9,358 bases of DNA, taken from assembly GCA_964595945.1 (NCBI GenBank), contig CAZQSL010000136.1, positions 1-9,358 on the forward strand. The letters are read 5' to 3'. The position numbers and the translations under genes are program-made. Numbering within the stretch: position 1 is the stretch's first letter; every line of letters begins with the position of its first letter. Shown here one piece after another: positions 1 to 6,001 of this stretch. Source of the stretch: CAZQSL01 sp964595945 (GTDB taxonomy: Bacteria > UBP15 > UBA6099 > JAJRTR01). The notes under the pieces were generated by a model that did no database searches, was not told the origin of the DNA, and was given only the letters and a program-made list of their open reading frames with translations.

Positions 1-1
1 G

Positions 2-637
2 GCAGTGGCACGGCGCAGTCTCTGTGAAGCCTTCGGACTCGACTTCGCCCGGCTCACCCTCGGCGAACAGGTGCACGGCGTCAATGTCGAAATCGTCGAC
101 CACGCGCGTGCCGGACGCAACACGCCGCAGGACCGGCTGCCAGCCACCGACGCGCTCGTCACCGGACTGCCGGACACGCCGCTTGCCGTCGTCACCGCCG
201 ACTGCGTGCCGGTGCTCTTTGCCGACACCCGTACCGGGGCCGTCGCCGCGGCGCACGCGGGATGGCGCAGCGCCGTTGCGGGCATCCTCGAAAAGACTGT
301 CGAAACGATGCGCGACAGTTTTGGCTCCCGGCCCGAAGACCTCCGTGTCTTCATGGGCCCGTCCATCAGCGGCAGGTGCTACGAAGTCGGCAGCGATCTC
401 ATCGACTGCCTCAGGCCAGAAGATCTCTCATGCCTGACCGGGGAGGGGGGGGGCGGCAAGCGGTTTTTCGACATCAAGGCGCTCAATGCCGCACGTCTTG
501 CGGCAGCCGGAGTCGACCCCCGGCACATCGCGGCAGCCGCTGTCTGTACACACTGCACCACCTCGCTATTCTTTTCTCACCGTGGCGATACCCGGCTCCG
601 CGGCTCCAACCTTTCGGTCATCGCGCGTGTGGAGTGA
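2..637 (+). CDS. pgeF: PgeF/YfiH-family protein (peptidoglycan editing factor, multicopper polyphenol oxidase/laccase family), 5' partial
   Basis: The frame is open to the left edge, and the first visible GTG (5-7) sits where family members already have some 45-50 residues, so the true start lies outside the window. Counting from that GTG, the three metal/catalytic residues of the family are present: His24 in QVHG, Cys67 in TADCVPV and His84 in AAHAGWR. The C-to-H spacing of 17 matches E. coli YfiH. Further family signatures are GPSISGRCYEV and the C-terminal CTHC...FFSHR stretch. Known members act as cytosolic purine nucleoside phosphorylase/adenosine deaminase enzymes, and the E. coli protein is linked to keeping L-Ser out of peptidoglycan. 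A nine-G run (445-453) lies inside the gene, but the frame stays correct to the conserved C-terminus. The family is certain; which reaction dominates here cannot be read from sequence. Confidence 0.93.
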   Translation, partial: AVARRSLCEAFGLDFARLTLGEQVHGVNVEIVDHARAGRNTPQDRLPATDALVTGLPDTPLAVVTADCVPVLFADTRTGAVAAAHAGWRSAVAGILEKTVETMRDSFGSRPEDLRVFMGPSISGRCYEVGSDLIDCLRPEDLSCLTGEGGGGKRFFDIKALNAARLAAAGVDPRHIAAAAVCTHCTTSLFFSHRGDTRLRGSNLSVIARVE

Positions 638-655
638 CAGGCCGGCGGCAGCCAT

Positions 656-667
656 GATTTGCAAATC
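656..667. promoter_or_regulatory. 12-bp perfect palindrome upstream of the zinc-ribbon gene
   Basis: GATTTGCAAATC reads the same on both strands. It lies about 85 bases upstream of the next start codon and about 20 bases upstream of a possible -10 box. It could be a dimeric repressor or activator site. A 12-bp palindrome is expected by chance roughly once per 4 kb, so this is only a candidate. Confidence 0.25.
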
Positions 668-688
668 CTGATGTTGTGTCAGGTCAAA

Positions 689-694
689 TATGAT
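689..694 (+). promoter_or_regulatory. possible -10 box for the zinc-ribbon gene
   Basis: TATGAT matches the sigma-70 -10 consensus at five of six positions, in an AT-rich stretch 57-62 bases before the start codon. No convincing -35 lies 16-18 bases upstream (TCCTGA is the best). A short GC hairpin (CCGCC/GGCGG, 709-722) would fall in the leader. The ribosome binding site AGGAG (738-742), 8 bases before the ATG, is clear. Confidence 0.3.
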
Positions 695-750
695 AAACTT
701 AGAAAAATCCGCCCGCCGGCGGAATAATTGAAAATACAGGAGTAATACCA

Positions 751-1620
751 ATGCCTGAAATGATATGTCCCTTCTGTCTCACACAGTATCCGCAGGATTT
801 CAAATGGTGCATGGAAGACGGCTCCGAACTCGAAGCCGACGTGGGCCAGTACGCGAAAGTCGACCTTGCCGGCGACGAGTCAAAGGTGCCGTGCCCCGAA
901 TGCGGCGCACCCATCGACCCGCGCGACCAGTTCTGCGGCACATGCGGCGCGAGACTCGAAGGTATGGCCGCTCCCGCCGAAGACTACTCTCAGGAAACAT
1001 ACGAAGACTCGTACGCGTCAGCCGAACCGGCCGCCGACGAAGGACCGACAAGACCCTGCCCGATATGTGACACTCCCGTTGGTCTCACCGTAACCACATG
1101 CCCCGGCTGCGGCACCACGCTCGAGGCGGCCACCGGCGGCCCCGACTTTTCACCTGGGCTTGCCTGCCCGCACTGCGCCGGCCCCATCGACCCGGGCGAC
1201 GAATTCTGCGGCACCTGCGGTATGTCCACAAAAACCGCCCCCGCGCCAAAAGCCAAGCCGGCAGCCTCTCCGATATGCCCGCAATGCGGCATGGACACCG
1301 ACCCCGGCGACGAATTCTGCGGCACCTGCGGGGCCAATCTCCAGTTGACAGCTCCCGCGGGGATGGCAGCGGTCCCGGATTTCACCCCCGCCGCCTCGAC
1401 ACCTGCGGCGGCTGGAGCGTCATGCCCCAACTGCGGCATGGGCATCGACCCGGGCGACGAATTCTGCGGCACCTGTGGCACGACCCTCGGCAGTGGCGGC
1501 GCATCCGCGCCTTCGCCGGCACCGGCAGCCTCAGGCGACGCTAAAGTCTGCTCCTGTTGTGGCCAGACCAATGACGCTTCCGCCGAATTCTGTGCCAACT
1601 GCGGCATCGACCTTTCATAG
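751..1620 (+). CDS. multi-zinc-ribbon protein with seven C4-type units
   Basis: The 289-residue protein consists almost entirely of short zinc ribbons (CxxC, 10 or so residues, CxxC) joined by Ala/Pro-rich linkers. Units start at about residues 6, 48, 103, 139, 176, 225 and 267. Unit 1 is a variant (CPFC then WCMEDG) in which Asp23 stands where the fourth Cys would be, a form also seen in other bacterial ribbons. Units 4-6 share the DPGDEFCGTCG core and unit 2 is close to it. There is no signal peptide, membrane segment or enzymatic domain, so it is probably cytosolic and structural or adaptor-like, binding protein or nucleic acid. The ATG has a good AGGAG site. The gene is followed by its own terminator, so it is probably monocistronic or the end of the pgeF unit. 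The function is unknown. Confidence 0.9.
   Translation: MPEMICPFCLTQYPQDFKWCMEDGSELEADVGQYAKVDLAGDESKVPCPECGAPIDPRDQFCGTCGARLEGMAAPAEDYSQETYEDSYASAEPAADEGPTRPCPICDTPVGLTVTTCPGCGTTLEAATGGPDFSPGLACPHCAGPIDPGDEFCGTCGMSTKTAPAPKAKPAASPICPQCGMDTDPGDEFCGTCGANLQLTAPAGMAAVPDFTPAASTPAAAGASCPNCGMGIDPGDEFCGTCGTTLGSGGASAPSPAPAASGDAKVCSCCGQTNDASAEFCANCGIDLS
892..1479 (+). repeat. dispersed 57-bp coding repeats (zinc-ribbon units)
   Basis: Aligned 57-base blocks from first to last Cys plus Gly lie at 892-948 (more diverged), 1165-1221, 1276-1332 and 1423-1479. The last three share a 3' half that is almost identical at the nucleotide level, including synonymous positions; the first and third of these share more than 30 identical bases. 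Start-to-start distances of 111 and 147 bases are whole codons. This points to duplication or gene conversion of one ribbon unit rather than protein-level convergence. Confidence 0.8.
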
Positions 1621-1657
1621 CGGATATCCAAACAGTATAGACGTATATGGCATTGCG

Positions 1658-1691
1658 GAGCTCCCTCTGGTTTCCCGGAGGGGGCTCTTTT
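1658..1691 (+). terminator. intrinsic terminator after the zinc-ribbon gene
   Basis: A 13-bp stem (1658-1670 with 1675-1687) has two G-U wobbles, closes on the tetraloop TTTC, and is followed by TTTTGTT. It starts 38 bases after the stop codon. Read on the other strand, the two wobbles become A-C mismatches and no T-run follows, so it should act mainly on + strand transcripts. No equally good terminator was seen for the convergent - strand operon ending at 1731. Confidence 0.88.
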
Positions 1692-1730
1692 GTTATGTCC
1701 TTGGGGTAACCCGGAGGATATGGGTGTATG

Positions 1731-3428
1731 TCAGGTGCGGAACATGTCGCCGAGGCGTTTGCCGAGCAGGCGGTTGGTGATGATGAGGGCGAGGGCGAGG
1801 AGCGCTGTGCCGAGGATGCCCATGGCGCTCGCGATGTAGTCGCCGTCGGCGAGGCGGCCGAGGAGCATGTAGATGGCCTTGGTGATGGGGTAGTGCTGTT
1901 GCTGCATGGCGAGGATGAGGCTGTCGCTGACTTCGAGCATGCTGAAGGCGAAGGCGAGGATGGCTGCGCCGAGGATGCTTGAGCGGATGATGGGGAGTGT
2001 GATGGTGCGGATGGCGGCGGATGGTGTGGCGCCGAGGTTTTGGGCGGCTTCTTCGAATGTGGTGCTGGCCTGCTGGAATCCGGCGTAGAGCGCGCGGACG
2101 ACGAGCGGGATGCGGCGGATGGCGTAGGCTATGATGAGCAGCGGTATGGGATTGGTACGCGGGTCGAGAGGTGTGGCGTAGAAGGTCTGTGTGTAGCCGA
2201 AGGCGAGTACTATGCCGGGGATGGCGAGGGGGAGCATGGCGCAGGTGTCGAGGATGTCGCGGCCGGGGAATTTTTTGCGGGTGAGGTAGTATGCGGTGGC
2301 TGTGCCGGTGATCAGGACGAGTATGGTGGCGAGTGCGCTGAGGGTGAGGCTGTTTTTGATGGAGTTGATGGCGATGTCGTGTGTGTATATTTCCGCGTAG
2401 TGCGCGAGTGTCCATTGTGCGGGCAGCGGGGTCATGAACCAGTCGCCGGCGATGGATACGAGGAGGACGCTAACGTGCGGGATGAGGGCGAGCGCGAGGA
2501 TAAGCATGGTGGTGGTGAGAGTGATGATCTTTGCGGGGAGTGAGAGGCGGATGGTGTTGCCGGTGGTGCGGCCGAGTGTGGTGGCGGGGGTGGTGCGGGC
2601 GCCGATGGTGTATTTTGTGATGAGGAATAGTGCTGTGGTGAGTATGAGTGTGGTTATGACGAGTGCGTAGCCGGTGAGGTTTTCGCTGGTGGTCTGTATG
2701 GAGTTGAAGATTTGTACGGGGACGACGGTGGTGTATTCAAACAGGAGTGGTGTGCCGAGGTCGGTGAATGCCCAGATGAAGATGATGGATGCGCCGGCGA
2801 AGATGCCGGGTGTGAGGAGCGGGAGCGTGATGGTGCGGAAGAGGTGTGGGCGTGTGGCGCCGAGGCTGTGGGCGGCGTCTTCGATGGTGGGGTCTATGAG
2901 GGTGTAGGAGCTGACGATGTTGAGGTACATGATGGGAAAGAGGTGTAGCGTTTCGATGAGGACGACGCCCCAGAAGGGTGCGGCGAGCCATTCGATGGGC
3001 TGGCGGGGGGTTATGATGTGGAGTTGCATGAGCAGCATGTTGATGGTGCCGAAGCGGCCGAAGATGTGTTTGATGCCGATGGCGCCGACGAATGGCGGGA
3101 GGATCATGGGTATGAGGATGAGGGAGTTGAGTAAGTTTCGGAGCGGCATGTTGGTGCGTGTGAGGGTGGTGGCGAGGTAAAATCCGGTGGCGATGGAGAG
3201 GAGTGTGACGGTGAGGGCGATGATGAGGCTGTTGGTGATGCTTTGTGTGATGATGGGGTTTTGTGTGATGAGTTGGAAGAACTGTAGTGAGAGGCGGCCG
3301 TCGATGACGAGTGATTTTTTGAGGATGTAGATGAGTGGGTAGATGAGGAATATGGCGAAGAATGCGGTGATGAGCGCTGTGCCGAGCCAGGTGGAGAGTG
3401 TGGGTTTTTCACTGGAGGATGGCGGCAT
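1731..3428 (-). CDS. fused ABC transporter permease, Fe3+ (FbpB/AfuB)-type, two permease domains
   Basis: The 565-residue protein joins two binding-protein-dependent permease domains of the iron(III)/phosphonate/thiamine-type family (FbpB, AfuB, PhnV, ThiP). Each half carries the cytoplasmic EAA loop that docks on the ATPase: E183-D-A-A...G190...LP203 and E459-E-A-A...G466...LP479. Hydrophobic helices cover most of residues 13-275 and 297-550. The halves meet at a polar, Thr-rich linker near 276-296. The ATG at 3428 has GGAG seven bases upstream and overlaps the end of the ATPase gene by 20 bases, which implies translational coupling. The protein should sit in the inner membrane and form the pore of an importer. 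Iron is a common substrate in this family, but without a binding protein the substrate cannot be assigned. The coding strand strongly favours C-ending codons. Confidence 0.93.
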   Translation of the reverse strand: MPPSSSEKPTLSTWLGTALITAFFAIFLIYPLIYILKKSLVIDGRLSLQFFQLITQNPIITQSITNSLIIALTVTLLSIATGFYLATTLTRTNMPLRNLLNSLILIPMILPPFVGAIGIKHIFGRFGTINMLLMQLHIITPRQPIEWLAAPFWGVVLIETLHLFPIMYLNIVSSYTLIDPTIEDAAHSLGATRPHLFRTITLPLLTPGIFAGASIIFIWAFTDLGTPLLFEYTTVVPVQIFNSIQTTSENLTGYALVITTLILTTALFLITKYTIGARTTPATTLGRTTGNTIRLSLPAKIITLTTTMLILALALIPHVSVLLVSIAGDWFMTPLPAQWTLAHYAEIYTHDIAINSIKNSLTLSALATILVLITGTATAYYLTRKKFPGRDILDTCAMLPLAIPGIVLAFGYTQTFYATPLDPRTNPIPLLIIAYAIRRIPLVVRALYAGFQQASTTFEEAAQNLGATPSAAIRTITLPIIRSSILGAAILAFAFSMLEVSDSLILAMQQQHYPITKAIYMLLGRLADGDYIASAMGILGTALLALALIITNRLLGKRLGDMFRT

Positions 3429-4431
3429 GTGAGGGCTCCATGGTGATGAGTGTGGTGGCGCCGGGAGTGGGGGGCGTGGAAGTAGCGTGGTGTGTGGCCG
3501 TGATGGGTGTGCCGTCGCGGAGTGTGAGAGTGAGGCGGATGGTGTTGCCGAGGTAGGTGGTTGAAGTGATGGTGGCGGGAGTGCCGTGGGGCTGGTCGAT
3601 GTGGATGGATTCGGGGCGGATGGAGATGGGGAATGAGGATCGGTGTGGCGGCGGCGGTGTGTCGATGGGGCCGAGTGGAGTGTCGATGGTGTTGTCGTTG
3701 GGGGTGGCTGTGAGTATGTTGGTGTCGCCGATGAATTGTGCGACGAACTGGTTGACGGGGTGGTTGTAGATTTGAGCGGGAGAGCCTGATTGTTCGATGC
3801 GGCCGTTGCGCATGAGGGAGATGGTGTCGGCGAGCGTGAGGGCTTCTTCCTGATCGTGGGTGACGTAGAGAGCGGTGATGCGGAATTCGTCGTGGATGCG
3901 TTTGATTTCTGAGCGCATTTCCGCGCGGAGGCGTGAGTCGAGGTTGCTGAGGGGTTCGTCGAGGAGGAGGATATCGGGCTGGATGATGAGAGCGCGGGCG
4001 AGGGCGACGCGTTGCTGCTGGCCGCCTGAGAGTTGTGCGGGGAGTCGTTTTGCGAGGCCGGAGAGGCGGACGCGTTCGATGATTTCTGCGACGCGGCGGT
4101 TTTTTTCTGTTGTGGGGATTTTGCGGAGTTTGAGTCCGTAGGCGATGTTGTTTTCGACGGTCATGTGGGGAAATAGTGCGTAGGTCTGGAATACCATGCC
4201 GATGTTGCGGCGGTGGGGGGGGAGGTGTGTGACGTCTTTGTCGTCGAAGTGTATGGTGCCGCTGTCCGGGGTGAGGAATCCCGCGGTCATGCGGAGGCAG
4301 GTGGTTTTGCCGCAGCCTGAGGGGCCGAGGAGGAAGTGCATGTGGCCGGGCGGGATGGTGAGCGTGATGTGGTCGACGATGGTGGCGGCGGCATATTTTT
4401 TGGTGATGTCGGTGAGTCGGAGTGAAGTCAT
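3409..4431 (-). CDS. ABC transporter ATP-binding protein, FbpC/PotA-type
   Basis: The 340-residue importer ATPase has every key motif: A-loop Tyr13, Walker A GPSGCGKTT (36-44), Q-loop Gln82, signature LSGGQ (134-138), Walker B with Asp158-Glu159, the D-loop and switch His192. Residues from about 240 to the end form the C-terminal extension (TOBE-like) typical of iron, polyamine, sulfate and phosphonate importers. It should energise the fused permease encoded directly downstream. ATG 4431 is the only ATG, GTG or TTG before the in-frame stop at 4465-4467, yet it lacks a well-spaced ribosome binding site (AAGGA is about 17 bases away). It may therefore depend on coupling to the upstream regulator gene, which ends 33 bases earlier. 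An eight-base C run on the coding strand (4215-4222) encodes part of the LPPH stretch. Confidence 0.94.
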   Translation of the reverse strand: MTSLRLTDITKKYAAATIVDHITLTIPPGHMHFLLGPSGCGKTTCLRMTAGFLTPDSGTIHFDDKDVTHLPPHRRNIGMVFQTYALFPHMTVENNIAYGLKLRKIPTTEKNRRVAEIIERVRLSGLAKRLPAQLSGGQQQRVALARALIIQPDILLLDEPLSNLDSRLRAEMRSEIKRIHDEFRITALYVTHDQEEALTLADTISLMRNGRIEQSGSPAQIYNHPVNQFVAQFIGDTNILTATPNDNTIDTPLGPIDTPPPPHRSSFPISIRPESIHIDQPHGTPATITSTTYLGNTIRLTLTLRDGTPITATHHATSTPPTPGATTLITMEPSHAAILQ

Positions 4432-4464
4432 TGGTTGGGGTATGTGTTTCCTTGTGGGGTGGCG

Positions 4465-5652
4465 CTACATGAGTGGGACTTTGCCTTTTGCCTTGTTTTC
4501 GCGTTGTATTTTGAAGAGTACGTTGACGAGGTTTTCGCGAAATCGTTCGGTGATGCCGCTGAAGAAGATGCCGTTTTTATAGGGGAGTTCGCGGATGGTG
4601 TTGTCTTTTTCGGTGTGGCGGATGAGTGCGCGGACGTTGTCCATTTTGAATGAGTTGCGGTCGAGTGTGAAAGTGAGGGTGACTTCGTCGCCTTTTTTGA
4701 ACTGTTCGGCTGTGTAGACGCCGCAGCCACCGCTGCTGATGTCGAAGACGATGCCTGGGGCTTCGAGGTTTTCGCCTTCGGCGGTGATCCATCTGATGAG
4801 GCATTTTTCGTTGAGTGGTACGCGTACGGCTGCGCGTTTTGTGGCGGCGAGGACAAGCTCGTTTTCCGCGTCGGGGTTGAGAGGGACGGCTTTTTCTTCT
4901 TCGAGGCGAATGGCGGCTGCGCGGGCGCGTTCGTTTTTGCGGTGTTCGACGATGCGTTTGAGGTCTTCGTTGATGTAGATGCAGACTTCGGGGATGCCGA
5001 TGCGGGTGAGTTGCTTGATTTTTTCGGCGGTGAGTATCTGGCCTTTTTCGCCGTAGATGACATTGTTGAGCACGAGAGTGCGTGCGAGTTTCATGCCGCC
5101 GATGGCGTCGTTGATGTTGAGGACTTCGGCGCCTTTGGGGATGGCTTCGACGAATTCTTCGGTCTGGGCGAGTTCGGAGAGCATTTCTTTGCGGACGATT
5201 TCGAATTCGCTGAGTTCTTCGGGCGTGGGAGGGTCGGTGGGAGGAGGGATTTCGGGGTCTTCGCGAGCCATGGGCATATTGAGGATGGGGGTTTCGCAGA
5301 TGGTGATGATGCTTTTGGCGAGGCGCGCGTAGTCGGGTGGTTTGAGGAGGATATCGTCGCAGCCGTAGCGTTTTGCGAGGATGATTTTTTCTTTGGTCGG
5401 CTGGCCGGTGATGGCGACGATGGGTACATTGCGGTCGAATTCGCGGATGATGCTGAGCAGTGTGGTGCTGTCGCCTGAAGAGAGTTCCATCGCAAGGACA
5501 ATGAGGTCTGGGCCTTCGACGGCGACCTGCATCACCGCGTCGTCGGGTTCGGTGACTTCAACGTACTGGATCGGCGCGCCTTCGAGGGATTTTTTTATGC
5601 CTTCCCTGACTGCCGCGTCCGATTCTATGATCAGTAGCTTTTTTGTCTGCAT
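4465..5652 (-). CDS. receiver-like/PilZ domain regulator (degenerate receiver, probable c-di-GMP binding)
   Basis: The 395-residue protein has three parts. Residues 4-118 form a CheY-like receiver with the acidic start (Glu10, Asp12), Thr82 and Lys104 followed by Pro, but position 54, where the phosphorylated Asp belongs (usually LLD), is Ala. Residues about 185-227 (GMKLAR...GQILTAEKI...GIPEVCIY) resemble the small domain that often precedes HD-GYP domains, followed by a charged, probably helical stretch (229-255). Residues about 272-385 form a PilZ domain with both c-di-GMP signatures: R273-xxx-R277 and D304-x-S306-xx-G309. PilZ proteins are known c-di-GMP receptors. I infer that this one senses c-di-GMP and not phosphorylation. 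It heads an apparent operon with the ABC genes. No good ribosome binding site precedes the ATG, and no DNA-binding or catalytic output domain is visible. Confidence 0.88.
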   Translation of the reverse strand: MQTKKLLIIESDAAVREGIKKSLEGAPIQYVEVTEPDDAVMQVAVEGPDLIVLAMELSSGDSTTLLSIIREFDRNVPIVAITGQPTKEKIILAKRYGCDDILLKPPDYARLAKSIITICETPILNMPMAREDPEIPPPTDPPTPEELSEFEIVRKEMLSELAQTEEFVEAIPKGAEVLNINDAIGGMKLARTLVLNNVIYGEKGQILTAEKIKQLTRIGIPEVCIYINEDLKRIVEHRKNERARAAAIRLEEEKAVPLNPDAENELVLAATKRAAVRVPLNEKCLIRWITAEGENLEAPGIVFDISSGGCGVYTAEQFKKGDEVTLTFTLDRNSFKMDNVRALIRHTEKDNTIRELPYKNGIFFSGITERFRENLVNVLFKIQRENKAKGKVPLM

Positions 5653-6001
5653 AAACAGGCTGTTATCCGCCGTAAAATATACAGCCCGAAATCACGGGCA
5701 TGCTTCCCTGATATACCATTGTTATGATAATTCAAAACATGTTCCATTACAAGGACAGCCATTTTTGAGCGACGCGCGCGCGAAGGGGGGCAATATTGCG
5801 TCGTGTGCGCGAGCTTTGAAATGTCTGGGAGAATGTGGAGTCCTGTTATTTATACGCCCTCATGGGTGATATTATTGTGAAACGGGGGACTGCAAAAATG
5901 AAAGATGGTATTATTATGGCTTGAGAAAACAGGTCATATTAAATTAGAATTGTGAGGGCGGCCGGGCCAGGCGCCGCAACCCTTCAGATGGCGGTCATCG
6001 A
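5653..6001. other. divergent intergenic region between the - strand operon and the UbiB-family gene
   Basis: These 349 bases hold no convincing gene. They must contain promoters for both directions; only the rightward one is visible (5921-5950). Small inverted repeats are present: GCCCG/CGGGC with a six-base loop (5684-5699), about 30 bases upstream of the regulator start, and a 7-bp stem with one wobble (5769-5775 with 5798-5804) around a GC-rich loop. An 8-bp palindrome AACATGTT lies at 5736-5743. A TTG-started 34-codon frame (5765-5869) has AAGGA nine bases upstream, but nothing recognisable is encoded. Confidence 0.6.
5921..5950 (+). promoter_or_regulatory. sigma-70-type promoter for the UbiB-family gene
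   Basis: TTGAGA (5921-5926) and TAGAAT (5945-5950) each match the consensus at five of six positions and are separated by 18 bases. Transcription would begin near 5957 and give a short GC-rich leader of about 45 bases. No Shine-Dalgarno sequence is seen before the start at 6002. Confidence 0.55.

Noticed and set aside
892..1479. regular direct repeats that might suggest a CRISPR array
   Set aside because: Repeats are in frame, unevenly spaced, diverge between copies, and encode zinc ribbons.
990..1631. 213-codon antisense frame over the zinc-ribbon gene
   Set aside because: Its repeated PQVPQNSSPGS-like pattern is the mirror of the DNA repeats coding for the ribbons, and it has no domain or ribosome binding site.
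1701..1715. small GGG/CCC hairpin as a terminator for the - strand operon
   Set aside because: The stem is only about three pairs and no T-run follows on the - strand.
1693..2415. 240-codon His/Arg/Pro-rich frame overlapping the permease gene on the same strand
   Set aside because: It is a frame shadow of C-rich, A-rich permease codons. The permease frame has EAA loops and membrane helices; this one is low complexity.
2040..2543. 167-codon + strand frame opposite the permease
   Set aside because: It is Gly/Glu/Asp-rich low-complexity translation of the GT-rich non-coding strand, with no motif.
5765..5869. TTG-started 34-codon frame with AAGGA nine bases upstream
   Set aside because: The start codon is weak and the encoded peptide is unlike any family I know. 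It may be chance in a 349-base gap.
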